A stretch of 64,000 bases of DNA from Actinoplanes utahensis. Lineage in GTDB: Bacteria; Actinomycetota; Actinomycetes; Mycobacteriales; Micromonosporaceae. A model generated the notes under the pieces. That model saw only the letters and a program-made list of their open reading frames with translations, searched no databases and was not told the DNA's origin. The stretch covers positions 39,771-103,770 of the forward strand of contig NZ_BOMZ01000105.1 of the NCBI RefSeq assembly GCF_016862455.1, written 5' to 3'. Below are positions 48,894 through 61,608 of this stretch, in pieces. Both the position numbers and the translations under genes were made by a program. The number at the start of each line of letters is the position of its first letter. The stretch's first letter is position 1.

Positions 48894-51278
48894 TCAGTCC
48901 TTGGTCAGGCCGGCCCGGCGCAGCGCGTCCGCCATGGCGCTGTTGCCGAAGCTGTTCCCGCCGCCCTGACCGCCACGCTGGCCGCCGCCCTGCCGGGGCT
49001 GCCGCTGCTGGCCGCCCTGACGCTGCTGACCCCCGCCGCCGCCACCGCCCGGCCGGCCGCCCTGGCCGCCCTGACGGGGGCCGCGGTCCTCGCGCGGCTG
49101 CCGGTTCTTGTTCGGCTCGTCGGACAGCCGCATGGTCAGCGAGATCCGCTTGCGGACCGGGTCGACCTCCAGGACGCGGACCTTCACCACGTCGCCGGAC
49201 TTGACCACCTCACGCGGGTCCTGCACGAACTTGTCGGACAGCGCCGACACGTGCACGAGACCGTCCTGGTGCACGCCGATGTCGACGAACGCGCCGAACG
49301 CCGCCACGTTGGTCACCTGGCCCTCCAGGACCATGCCCGGTTTCAGGTCGGCGATCTTCTCGACACCCTCGGCGAAGGTCGCCGTGGTGAACGCCGGCCG
49401 CGGGTCGCGGCCCGGCTTCTCCAGCTCCTTCAGGATGTCGGTGATGGTCGGCAGGCCGACCGTGTCGGTCACGAACTTGTCCGGCCGGATCCCCTTGAGC
49501 AGCGGGCTGTTGCCGATCAGCGTCTTCACGTCGGCGCCGGCGTCCGCCGCGATGGTGCGGACCAGGGGGTACGACTCCGGGTGCACGCTGGAGAAGTCCA
49601 GCGGGTCGACGCCGTCGCGGATCCGGAGGAAGCCGGCGCACTGCTCGAACGCCTTCGGCCCCAGCCGGGCCACCTTCTTGATCTCCTGGCGGCTCTTGAA
49701 CGGGCCGTTCTGGTCGCGGTGCAGCACGATGTTCTCGGCCAGGCCCGCGGTGATGCCGGAGACCCGGGTGAGCAGCGGGGCGGACGCGGTGTTGATGTCC
49801 ACACCGACGCCGTTCACACAGTCCTCGACCACCGCGTCCAGCGAGCGGGCCAGCTTCACCTCGGACAGGTCGTGCTGGTACTGGCCGACGCCGATCGACT
49901 TGGGGTCGATCTTGACGAGTTCGGCGAGCGGGTCCTGCAGGCGCCGGGCGATGGAGACCGCGCCCCGCAGCGAGACGTCCAGGCCGGGCAGCTCCTGGGA
50001 GGCGTACGCCGAAGCGGAGTAGACCGACGCGCCGGCCTCCGACACGACCACCTTGGTCAGCTTGGCGTCCGGGTGCCGTTTGATCAGCTCGGTGGCGAGC
50101 TTGTCGGTCTCCCGGGACGCGGTGCCGTTGCCGATCGCGATCAGCTCGACGTCGTGCTTGCTGGCCAGCGCGGCGAGACGGTGGATCGACTCGTCCCACT
50201 TGTTCTGCGGCACGTGCGGGTAGATCGTGTCGGTCGCGACCACCTTGCCGGTGGCGTCCACGACGGCGACCTTGACGCCGGTGCGGAAACCGGGGTCCAG
50301 GCCCATGGTGGTACGGGTACCGGCGGGCGCCGCGAGCAGCAGGTCCCGCAGGTTCGCGGCGAACACCCGCACCGCCTCCTCCTCGGCCGCCTCCCGCAAC
50401 CGGACCCGCAGGTCGGCGCCGAGGTGGATGAGGATGCGGGTGCGCCAGGCCCAGCGGACCGTGTCGATCAGCCAGCGGTCACCGGGCCGGCCGTGGTCGC
50501 TGATGCCGTTGCGGCCGGCGATCCGGCCCTCGAAGTAGCCCTCGTCCTCCTCCGGGTGCGGCTCCATGGTGAGGTCGAGGACGTCCTCCTTCTCCCCGCG
50601 CAGCATCGCCAGGATCCGGTGCGAGGGCAGCTTCGAGTACGGCTCGGCGAAGTCGAAGTAGTCGGAGAACTTGGCGCCGTCGGTCTGCTTGCCGTCGCGC
50701 ACCTTCGCGACCAGGCGGCCCCGCGTCCACATCTGCTCACGGAGCTCGCCGATCAGGTCGGCGTCCTCGGCGAACCGCTCGATGAGGATCGCCCGGGCGC
50801 CGTCCAGGGCCGCCTGCGGATCCGCGACGCCCTTCTCGGCGTCCACGAACGCCGCAGCGGCCGCTTTCGGGTCCACCGAAGGGTCACCCAGCAGACCGTC
50901 GGCCAGCGGCTCCAGGCCCGCCTCGCGGGCGATCATCGCCTTGGTCCGCCGCTTCGGCTTGAACGGCAGGTAGATGTCCTCCAGGCGGGCCTTCGTGTCG
51001 GCCTCGCGGATCTGCTGCTCGAGCGCGTCGTCGAGCTTGCCCTGGGAGCGGATCGACTCCAGCACCGCGGCGCGCCGGTCCTCCAGCTCCCGGAGATAGC
51101 CCAGGCGCTCCTCGAGCGTGCGCAGCTGGGCGTCGTCGAGCGTGCCGGTCACCTCCTTGCGGTATCGGGCGATGAACGGCACCGTCGCCCCGCCGTCGAG
51201 CAGCTCGACCGCGGCGGTGACCTGCCCTTCCCGTACCCCGAGCTCCGAGGCGATGCGCTGATGGATAGCTGTCGTCAC
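48894..51278 (-). CDS. tex: Tex family RNA-binding protein
   Basis: A 794-residue protein with the Tex layout: N-terminal helical region (VTAAVELLDGGATVPFIARY, RKEVTGTLDDAQLRTLEERL), YqgF/RuvX-like domain (TTMGLDPGFRTGVKVAVVDA), helix-hairpin-helix block (GVGVDINTASAPLLTRVSGI, KVARLGPKAFEQCAGFLRI), and an S1 domain (GMVLEGQVTNVAAFGAFVDI). After S1 comes an unusual low-complexity tail of about 70 residues rich in Gly, Gln and Arg (GGQGGRPGGGGGGG), which may bind RNA. GTG 51278 is preferred over GTG 51293: a GACAAT box lies seven bases before it. It acts in transcription or RNA turnover. Confidence 0.93.
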   Translation of the reverse strand: MTTAIHQRIASELGVREGQVTAAVELLDGGATVPFIARYRKEVTGTLDDAQLRTLEERLGYLRELEDRRAAVLESIRSQGKLDDALEQQIREADTKARLEDIYLPFKPKRRTKAMIAREAGLEPLADGLLGDPSVDPKAAAAAFVDAEKGVADPQAALDGARAILIERFAEDADLIGELREQMWTRGRLVAKVRDGKQTDGAKFSDYFDFAEPYSKLPSHRILAMLRGEKEDVLDLTMEPHPEEDEGYFEGRIAGRNGISDHGRPGDRWLIDTVRWAWRTRILIHLGADLRVRLREAAEEEAVRVFAANLRDLLLAAPAGTRTTMGLDPGFRTGVKVAVVDATGKVVATDTIYPHVPQNKWDESIHRLAALASKHDVELIAIGNGTASRETDKLATELIKRHPDAKLTKVVVSEAGASVYSASAYASQELPGLDVSLRGAVSIARRLQDPLAELVKIDPKSIGVGQYQHDLSEVKLARSLDAVVEDCVNGVGVDINTASAPLLTRVSGITAGLAENIVLHRDQNGPFKSRQEIKKVARLGPKAFEQCAGFLRIRDGVDPLDFSSVHPESYPLVRTIAADAGADVKTLIGNSPLLKGIRPDKFVTDTVGLPTITDILKELEKPGRDPRPAFTTATFAEGVEKIADLKPGMVLEGQVTNVAAFGAFVDIGVHQDGLVHVSALSDKFVQDPREVVKSGDVVKVRVLEVDPVRKRISLTMRLSDEPNKNRQPREDRGPRQGGQGGRPGGGGGGGQQRQGGQQRQPRQGGGQRGGQGGGNSFGNSAMADALRRAGLTKD

Positions 51279-51665
51279 GCCGACGATTGTCACCGACGCC
51301 GTGCCGCCTTGTCGCGCCGCCCCGCAGTGTCACCCGTCGGCGGTCCCCGGTCGTGCGTGCGCCGCCCGGGCCGGCACACCCGGCGTCCCCCGCCCGGGGG
51401 ACGCCCGGCTCGTGCCTGAACCGGCCGATCCGTCCCGCCTATCCGCTGGTGTCGCGAACGTCACGCCGGGCCCGATCCGGCCCGGCCGGCCCGGCAGGCG
51501 GCGGAATCCGGGCCCCGCGGGGCCCCGGGCGAGCCGTGACCTGCGAGATCATCCGCCCGGCGGAGTTCCGGGAGGGTGCGCCGCCACACCGATACAGCAC
51601 GCCTCAGACGACACTTGCTAGGAGGTACTAGAGACAACCGAATTGGCCTTTGGCACTCTTGTCAC
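51279..51665. other. 387-bp divergent region between tex and PP2C genes
   Basis: Very GC-rich; contains a 16-base self-complementary stretch (51510-51525, GGGCCCCGCGGGGCCC). No coding frame. The right end becomes AT-richer before the phosphatase ATG, where CACTCT lies six bases upstream of the start and no ribosome binding site is in range. Confidence 0.5.
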
Positions 51666-52385
51666 ATGACGCTTGCTGTCCGGGCGGTCGCCGCCACTGA
51701 TCAGGGCCTGGTCCGGTCCAATAACGAAGACGCGGTCTTCGTCGGTAATCGACTCTTCGTGGTGGCGGACGGCATGGGCGGGCTGCCCGCCGGCGAGCTG
51801 GCGAGCGACATCCTGGTGCAGACGCTCAGCGTCGTCGACACCGCGCCGGACACCGGCGAGCCGCTGCAGGATCTGATCACCGCCCTCGCCACCGCCAACC
51901 AGCGGATCGAGGCCGCCGTCGCCGACGACGACGCCCGCGACGGGATGGGCACCACGGTCACCGCGCTGCTGCTCTCCGGCGACCGGCTGGCCGCCCTCAA
52001 CGTCGGCGACTCCCGCTGTTACCTGCTGCGCGACGGCGAGTTCCAGCAGCTCACCCGGGACGACACCTACGTGCAGGCGCTCGTCGACCAGGGCGTGCTC
52101 ACGCCCGACGACGCGCGCCGGCACCCGCAGCGGGCGCTCGTCACCCAGGCCGTGCAGGGCGGGCCGTACCGCCCGGCGGGCCGGATGATCCCGGCCCGGC
52201 CCGGTGACCGGTTCCTGCTGTGCAGCGACGGCCTCTCCGATTACGTCGAGGACGCGGTGATCGCGAGCACGCTGCGCGAGGTCGCCGACCGCAAGGACTG
52301 CGCCGCCGCCCTGGTCAACCGCACCCTGGAGAACGGCGCGCCGGACAACGTGACGGTCATCGTCGCCGACGTCGTCGACGTCTGA
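51666..52385 (+). CDS. PP2C-type Ser/Thr protein phosphatase
   Basis: A 239-residue soluble phosphatase, essentially only the catalytic domain: TDQGLVRSNNEDAVFV (first metal Asp region RxxNED), FVVADGMGGLPAGELAS (DGMGG), GMGTTVTALLLSGDRLAALN, VGDSRCYLLRDGE, LLCSDGLSDYV and NGAPDNVTVIVAD. The metal-binding aspartates are in place. It resembles PstP without the membrane part, and could reverse phosphorylation by the nearby kinases. Longer upstream readings are not family-like. A strong hairpin follows. Confidence 0.92.
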   Translation: MTLAVRAVAATDQGLVRSNNEDAVFVGNRLFVVADGMGGLPAGELASDILVQTLSVVDTAPDTGEPLQDLITALATANQRIEAAVADDDARDGMGTTVTALLLSGDRLAALNVGDSRCYLLRDGEFQQLTRDDTYVQALVDQGVLTPDDARRHPQRALVTQAVQGGPYRPAGRMIPARPGDRFLLCSDGLSDYVEDAVIASTLREVADRKDCAAALVNRTLENGAPDNVTVIVADVVDV

Positions 52386-52391
52386 GCTTCG

Positions 52392-52425
52392 GCGGGCTCC
52401 GGGCCGGCCCCGGCCCGGAGCCCGC
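52392..52425. terminator. Strong bidirectional hairpin
   Basis: A perfect 15-bp stem (52392-52406 with 52411-52425) and a four-base loop lie between the convergent phosphatase and toxin genes. Confidence 0.8.
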
Positions 52426-52438
52426 AGAACCGTCCTGC

Positions 52439-52756
52439 TCAGGGCAGTTCTAGAAAGTCCCGGATGGCTTCCTCCACGGCGTTCATCGTCGCGTGGGAGA
52501 CGAAGCCGTGAAGATCGCGGAACGATGTCCGGTCGAGAACCTGTACGACACCGTGGATGCGTACCCAGGCTCCGGTGAGGGGATCGCCCGTGCCCAGTGG
52601 CACTGCCAGATGGTTCGGATGAGGCGACTCCTGCACGATGGCCAGCGCCCACACCGCGAGCTCGTCGACCCCGTTGTACTCGTCATTGCTGATGACCAGG
52701 ACACGGTGCTGGGAGCCACCACGGAGAAGGGTCCAGACCTGGCCCCTCTTCACCAC
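52439..52756 (-). CDS. MazF/PemK-like toxin
   Basis: A 105-residue protein beginning KRGQVWTLLRGGSQHRVLVI, the barrel start of the MazF/PemK/CcdB-like endoribonuclease fold, with HLAVPLGTGDPLTGAWVRIH and VVQVLDRTSF in place of the typical P...SGL and SQ..R.. strands. It should cleave RNA when free of its antitoxin, though active residues are not certain. Two consecutive GTG codons (52756, 52753) overlap the antitoxin stop, giving tight coupling to the upstream antitoxin gene. Confidence 0.82.
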   Translation of the reverse strand: MVKRGQVWTLLRGGSQHRVLVISNDEYNGVDELAVWALAIVQESPHPNHLAVPLGTGDPLTGAWVRIHGVVQVLDRTSFRDLHGFVSHATMNAVEEAIRDFLELP

Positions 52757-53007
52757 TCGGTGCCGCGCAGGGCGATGTCGTTGCTGCTCTCGATCAACAG
52801 TCGGTCTGCTTCGACCTGCTCGGGGGAACGCCGTCGCAGGAACTCGCCGTATGCCTGCGCGGCCGCGCGCTGCCGGGCTCGCCGGGTCTCCGGGAGCACC
52901 CGGCGGACCGCCTCCGTCACCGCTGCGGAAGCATTGCCGCGGCTCTGGAGATAGGCGGCGACATCATCGGGGACGCTGATGCTGAGCTTGACGGATCGGG
53001 CGTTCAG
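52750..53007 (-). CDS. Probable antitoxin of the MazF-like toxin, likely CTG start
   Basis: The frame codes KLSISVPDDVAAYLQSRGNA then SAAVTEAVRRVLPETRRARQ, a ribbon-helix-helix-type antitoxin N-terminus, and ends with an acidic toxin-binding part (RSPEQVEADRLLIESSNDIA). No ATG, GTG or TTG stands before the conserved KLSISV; the nearest usable codon is CTG 53007, whose bases overlap the TGA of the YjbR gene (CTGA). I take that as the start (85 residues). The first internal GTG would remove the DNA-binding strand. It directly precedes and overlaps the toxin gene, the usual order. Confidence 0.75.
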   Translation of the reverse strand: MNARSVKLSISVPDDVAAYLQSRGNASAAVTEAVRRVLPETRRARQRAAAQAYGEFLRRRSPEQVEADRLLIESSNDIALRGTEW

Positions 53008-53369
53008 TCCGGTCTGGGCGGGGCGAGCAGGGTCTTCGGGGCCACCGTGCGGAAGGCGTCCTGGCAGAGCTCGGCGATCTCGGACCAGTCGGGGTCGCCG
53101 TCCAGGCGGACGCCGAGCCAGCCGCGGTGGCCCACATAGGGTGGCCGGAAGAAACGGGACGGATCCTCGGCGATAAGCTCCGCCTGCGCGCCGGGCGGGG
53201 CCGCGCACCACAGGTGCGGGAAGCCGTTGTCGTGGTGGCCGTCCGGCCAGAGCATGACGAACTGCTTCTTCGCCCGGACGAAGAAGGCGGGGGCCCCGTG
53301 ACTGGGGCGCTCGGTCGTCTCCGGCAGGGCCAGGCAGATCCGGCGGACGCGCTCGGTCGTCGTCTCCAT
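53004..53369 (-). CDS. MmcQ/YjbR family protein
   Basis: A 121-residue protein with the YjbR fold signature: TTERVRRICLALPETTERPS, HGAPAFFVRAKKQFVMLWPD, PPYVGHRGWLGVRLDG, DWSEIAELCQDAFRTVAPK. These are small cytoplasmic proteins of uncertain role, with a fold like DNA-binding proteins. ATG 53369 is preferred; CAGAAT lies seven bases upstream, so it may be leaderless. Its stop overlaps the presumed CTG start of the antitoxin gene, linking three genes in one leftward unit. Confidence 0.88.
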   Translation of the reverse strand: METTTERVRRICLALPETTERPSHGAPAFFVRAKKQFVMLWPDGHHDNGFPHLWCAAPPGAQAELIAEDPSRFFRPPYVGHRGWLGVRLDGDPDWSEIAELCQDAFRTVAPKTLLAPPRPD

Positions 53370-53398
53370 GCCCCGCATTCTGCCCGCAGGGTGTGACA

Positions 53399-53410
53399 TA
53401 TCCTCGGCGC
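53399..53410 (+). promoter_or_regulatory. Leaderless promoter -10 box TATCCT
   Basis: TATCCT (53399-53404) plus a six-base spacer precede GTG 53411; no ribosome binding site is present. The short 41-bp divergent gap also serves the YjbR gene. Confidence 0.55.
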
Positions 53411-53947
53411 GTGCTGATCGCGACCGAGCGGCTGATCCTGCGGCGTTTCCGGGCCTCCGACGCGCCGGCCCTGGCCGGGTACCGGTCGGATCCCGCCGTG
53501 GCGCGGTACCAGTCGTGGGACGCGCCGTTCCCCCTCGACCGGGCGGAGGTCGCGGTCCGCAACTTCGCCGCCGGTTCGCCCGACCAGGCGGGGCATTTCC
53601 AGTACGCGATCGAGCTGACCGGGGAACGGCCGCTGATCGGGGACGTCTACGTGCGGCTGCACGACAACCTGATGCAGGCGGAGATCGGGTTCACGCTCGC
53701 CACGGCGTACCAGAGGCGGGGTTTCGGCCGCGAGGCCCTGAGCGCCGTGCTGGACCGGCTGTTCCGCGTGCAGGGCCTGCACAAGGTGACGGGGGAGTGC
53801 GACGCCCGGAACACACGGTCGGCGGCGCTGCTGGAGCGGCTCGGTTTCCAGCGGGAGGGCCTGCTGCGGCAGCAGACGTTCCTCAAGGGCGAGTGGACCG
53901 ACGACCTGCTCTACGGCCTGCTGGCGACGGAGTGGGCCGGCCGCTGA
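53411..53947 (+). CDS. GNAT acetyltransferase (RimJ/RimL type)
   Basis: A 178-residue acetyltransferase_3 protein: LIATERLILRRFRASDAPAL, EIGFTLATAYQRRGFGREAL (acetyl-CoA binding loop QRRGFGRE), GECDARNTRSAALLERLGFQ and REGLLRQQTFLKGEWTDDLL. The family acetylates N-termini or amines. GTG 53411 fits both the family start and the -10 box spacing. It is monocistronic. Confidence 0.9.
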   Translation: MLIATERLILRRFRASDAPALAGYRSDPAVARYQSWDAPFPLDRAEVAVRNFAAGSPDQAGHFQYAIELTGERPLIGDVYVRLHDNLMQAEIGFTLATAYQRRGFGREALSAVLDRLFRVQGLHKVTGECDARNTRSAALLERLGFQREGLLRQQTFLKGEWTDDLLYGLLATEWAGR

Positions 53948-53970
53948 AAGGCGGCGTGGCGGGCCGCGCC

Positions 53971-54003
53971 GTTCCCGGCCAGGCGGCAGGCCTGACCGGG
54001 AAC
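53971..54003. terminator. Hairpin between GNAT and glgB genes
   Basis: 53971-53983 pairs with 53991-54003 (12 of 13 positions) around a seven-base loop, between two convergent stops. Confidence 0.65.
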
Positions 54004-54014
54004 CCGTGCGAGGG

Positions 54015-56188
<2,174 letters not shown>

Positions 56189-56192
<4 letters not shown>

Positions 56193-57489
56193 CCGACGAG
56201 CCGGGCGATCGACCGCAGGGGGATCCGCAGCCAGCCGGGCCGGTGCCGGGCTTCGTACGCGGCCTCGTAGACCGCCTTGTCCAGCTCGTACGCCGCCAGC
56301 AGCGCACCGCGTTCACGTGGGTCGATGCCCGCCACGTGGGTGTATCCGTCGCAGAACGCCGCCCGGTTGCGGTCCACCCACTCCCGGGCACGTGCCGCCA
56401 GGTGCTCGTCGTCGTCCTGGTCGACCAGCAGCTGGTAGGCCGCGTACTCGTAGGAGCGCAGCACCCCGGCGACGTCGCGCAGCGGCGAGTCGGGCAGCCG
56501 GCGCTCGTCGAGCGGCTGGCCGGGCTCGCCCTCGAAGTCGATCAGCAGCCAGCTCTCCGGGGTCCGCAGCACCTGGCCCAGGTGCAGGTCGCCGTGGATG
56601 CGCTGGACCTCGACCTGCTCGCCGGTGAGGCTGGTGAACCGCTCGGTGATCGACGGGACGTACTGCTGGAGCTCGGGCACCGCGTTGGCGGCGGTGCGCA
56701 GCCGGGCCAGGACCGCGTCCAGCGGGAACGGCGCCGGGCCGGTGCCGAGTTCGGCGGCCAGGGTGAGGTGCACGGACGCGACCGCCTCACCGAGCCGGTA
56801 CGACTCGCCCTGGAAGTCCCCGCCCACCTCGTCGGCGTGGAACGACGCGTCGGCGAACAGGTCGCGCGCCGACGCGGTGGCCATCGCCCAGCCCTCGGCC
56901 GAGTTGACCGCGTACTGGGTGACCATGCCGAGCGAGCAGTCGTCGGCGGCGGTGAACGAGCCGAGCAGCCGCGCCACGTGCGGGTTGCCGGCCCGGCCGA
57001 GCACCCGGTTCAGCTCGATGTCCGGGTTGACACCGCAGGTGACCCGCCGGAACAGCTTGAGGATCGCGTCCTGGTCGAAGATCACGCTGGTGTTGCTCTG
57101 TTCCGCGTCGAACACCCGCGGCCAGGCCTCCAGCGGCAGCGTGATCCCGGGTTCCTTCTCGAAGGCGACGTCACCGGCCAGTTCGGACCGGTCGACCAGG
57201 CCCAGCAGGAACCGCGCGGCCTCCGGGTCGTAGAGGGCGTCGTAGCCCACCCGGCCGTCCTCGGAGGTGCCGATGGTGGCGACCGCGCTGTACTCCGGCA
57301 TCGGGCCGCCGCCCCAGCCCACCAGGATCTGATAGCGCTCGGAACTGCCGTCGGTGTACTCCACGTCGACGAGGACCAGTTCCAGATCCTCGCCCAGCGG
57401 GGTGGCGGACGCCTGTTTGACCGAGGCCAGGACTCGGCTGCGCCCGGCGTACCAGCGCTGTTTCGGTAACCACTCGGCGAAAGGCAGCG

Positions 57490-57493
<4 letters not shown>
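56189..57493 (-). CDS. mak: Maltokinase (ATP:maltose 1-phosphotransferase)
   Basis: A 434-residue kinase of the maltokinase (Pep2) family: it opens LPFAEWLPKQRWYAGRSR and has aminoglycoside-kinase-like catalytic motifs RIHGDLHLGQVL and LLIDFEGEPGQ, plus an N-terminal cap domain. It phosphorylates maltose from TreS to maltose-1-phosphate for GlgE. ATG 57493 overlaps the TreS stop (ATGA), and its own stop overlaps the glgB start, so translation is coupled at both ends. Confidence 0.94.
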
Positions 57494-59247
<1,754 letters not shown>

Positions 59248-59258
59248 ACTGGTTCCCC

Positions 59259-61223
59259 CTACCCCGCCTTGACGACGAAGATGTGCGCCGGCTCGACGTA
59301 CGGATCGATCCGGACCGCGTTGTACTGACCCCATTCGTAGGTCGCCCCGGAGATCTGGTCGACGACCGTGAAGCGCTCGTGCCAGTCCATGCCGAGAGCC
59401 GGCATGTCCAGGGTGGTGTTGCCCCACTGCACATTGCTGGAGTCGAACGAGCAGATGACCAGGACGGTGTTGCCGGTGTCGGGATCCCGCTTGGAGAAGC
59501 AGAGCAGCGCGCCGTTGTCGATCTCGTGGAACCGTAGGTTCCGCAGCCAGTGCAGCGCCGGGTTCTCGTCCCGGATGCGGTTCAGCTTGGTCAGATAGGG
59601 CGCCAGCGACCGGCCGGCGCGCTCGGCCGCCGCCCAGTCCCGGGGCTTCAGCTCGAACTTCTCGTTGTCGATGTACTCCTCCGCGCCGGGGCGGGGCACG
59701 TGCTCGAACAGCTCGTACCCCGAGTACAGACCCCAGGACGGGGTGAGCAGCGCGGCCAGCGCGGCCCGGATCTTGAACATCGGCGGGCCGCCGTTCTGCA
59801 GCGACTCGTGCAGGATGTCCGGCGTGTTCGGCCAGAAGTTCGGCCGCATCCAGTCGATCGAGGTCAGCAGCTGCTGCATGTACTCACGCATCTCGTGGGC
59901 GGTGGTCCGCCAGGTGAAATACGTGTACGACTGGGTGAAGCCGATCTTCCCCAGCCCGTTCATCATGGCCGGTCGGGTGAACGCCTCGGCGAGGAACAGC
60001 ACATCCGGGTCGGTCTCCTTGACCTTCGGGATGAGCCACTGCCAGAAGTTGACGGCCTTGGTGTGCGGGTTGTCGACCCGGAAGATCTTGACCCCGTTGC
60101 GCACCCAGTGCATCACCACGCGGTAGACCTCGTCGCGCAGCGTGCGGTAGTCGTTGTCCCAGTTGATCGGGTAGATGTCCTGGTACTTCTTGGGCGGGTT
60201 CTCGGCGTACGCGATGGTGCCGTCGGCCTTGGTGGTGAAGAACTGCGGGAACTGCTTGACCCACGGGTGGTCCGGGGCAGCCTGCAGGGCCAGGTCCAGA
60301 GCGACCTCCATGCCCAGCTCCTCGGCCCGCTCCCGGAAGGCGATGAAGTCCTCCAGGGTGCCCAGCTGCGGATGGATCGCGTCGTGCCCGCCCTCGTCGG
60401 AGCCGATCGCCCAGGGCGAGCCGACGTCCTCCGGCCGGGCCGTCAGCGTGTTGTTGCGGCCCTTCCGGTTGATCTTGCCGATCGGGTGGATCGGCGGCAG
60501 GTAGACCACGTTGAAGCCCATCGCGGCGACCGCGGGCAGGCGCTCGGCGGCGGTCCGGAAGGTGCCGTGCCTGATCGGCGTGGCGTCCGGGCCGATCTCG
60601 GCGCCCTCGGAGCGCGGGAAGAACTCGTACCACGAGGAGTAGAGGGCACGCTTGCGGTCCACCCAGAGCGCGAACGAGCGGGTCGTGGTGACCAGGTTGC
60701 GCACCGGGTTGTGCCAGAGCAGCTCCTCCAGGTCCAGCCCCGGGGTGACCCGGGCGAACAGCGACTTCTGCTCGTCGCGCAGCGCGGCCGCGGCCTCGCG
60801 CACCTTCTCCTCGTGCTCGGCCGGCACGATCTTGGTGGCCAGGTCCAGCACGTCGGCGCCCTCGGCCAGATCGTTCGCGAGGTCCTCGGCGCCCTGCCCG
60901 GCGCCGATCTTCTTCACCACGGCGTCGCGCCACGTCCGGTACGGATCGTCGAACGCCTCCACGGTGAACGTCCAGCGACCCACCCGGTCCGGGCGGATCG
61001 CGGCGTGCCACTGATCGAGGCCGGGCTCACCCGGCGTCATCCGGGTGAAGGGCTGGGTCTCACCGTCGGGGCCGCGCCATACCACGTTCACGCCGAGCGC
61101 GTGGTGACCTTCGCGATAGGACACCGCCGAGACGGGAACGAGTTCGCCGACCACCGCTTTCGCGGGGTATCGGCCACCGGAAACGGCCGGTGTCACGTCT
61201 TCGATGGGGAAGCGACCGGTCAT
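59259..61223 (-). CDS. glgE: Maltosyltransferase GlgE (maltose-1-phosphate dependent)
   Basis: A 654-residue GH13_3 enzyme. N-terminal domains (about 1-190) lead to the barrel with HPIGKINRKGRNN, nucleophile Asp in VKIFRVDNPHTKAVNFW and acid/base Glu in VLFLAEAFTRPAMM, then a beta C-terminal domain. It adds maltosyl units from maltose-1-phosphate to alpha-1,4-glucan. Start chosen at ATG 61223 (MTGRFPIEDVTPAV), the usual family beginning, with GGAG close upstream; a GTG at 61277 would add 18 residues. First gene of the operon; the promoter lies in the gap to its right. Confidence 0.95.
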   Translation of the reverse strand: MTGRFPIEDVTPAVSGGRYPAKAVVGELVPVSAVSYREGHHALGVNVVWRGPDGETQPFTRMTPGEPGLDQWHAAIRPDRVGRWTFTVEAFDDPYRTWRDAVVKKIGAGQGAEDLANDLAEGADVLDLATKIVPAEHEEKVREAAAALRDEQKSLFARVTPGLDLEELLWHNPVRNLVTTTRSFALWVDRKRALYSSWYEFFPRSEGAEIGPDATPIRHGTFRTAAERLPAVAAMGFNVVYLPPIHPIGKINRKGRNNTLTARPEDVGSPWAIGSDEGGHDAIHPQLGTLEDFIAFRERAEELGMEVALDLALQAAPDHPWVKQFPQFFTTKADGTIAYAENPPKKYQDIYPINWDNDYRTLRDEVYRVVMHWVRNGVKIFRVDNPHTKAVNFWQWLIPKVKETDPDVLFLAEAFTRPAMMNGLGKIGFTQSYTYFTWRTTAHEMREYMQQLLTSIDWMRPNFWPNTPDILHESLQNGGPPMFKIRAALAALLTPSWGLYSGYELFEHVPRPGAEEYIDNEKFELKPRDWAAAERAGRSLAPYLTKLNRIRDENPALHWLRNLRFHEIDNGALLCFSKRDPDTGNTVLVICSFDSSNVQWGNTTLDMPALGMDWHERFTVVDQISGATYEWGQYNAVRIDPYVEPAHIFVVKAG

Positions 61224-61608
61224 GATCTCCACCGTAGTCAGAGGGGCGTCGGAGGACTCGGCGACCGGGAAATCCACCGCCGGCGTCTCTATGACTTCTC
61301 CGCAGTGGAGTTTTTGAAACGGCCGATCGCCGTTGTCCTCAACCTACCGGAGAGGGGTGACCGCGGCGCATCCAGACGCGGCAGCGCGCCGCCGGAAAAC
61401 ACGACAATTTCACCTGTACGCAACACTCGTTCATCTCTGCGCGGCCGGATCACCGGGAACGCGGGGCCCGGACGATCCGGCGGGCGTACGGGAGTGCGTC
61501 GGTTGCCGTGCGTTGCCATCGAGGAACCTTGCTCAAGGCCGGGCCCGGGACACCGAAACAACCCTCGACGCGAGCCGTACGGCAAGCGCCTGAGGGAGGA
61601 GAACCCAC
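61224..61608. other. 385-bp divergent region upstream of glgE
   Basis: Should contain the glg operon promoter and that of the gene at 61609. It includes an AT-richer spot (GGAGTTTTTGAAAC near 61308). Short open frames here lack protein-like composition and a start site; I see no clear operator. Confidence 0.5.

Noticed and set aside
61333..61593. An 86-codon frame in the glgE upstream gap
   Set aside because: No ribosome binding site, shadow-like composition; more likely promoter DNA.
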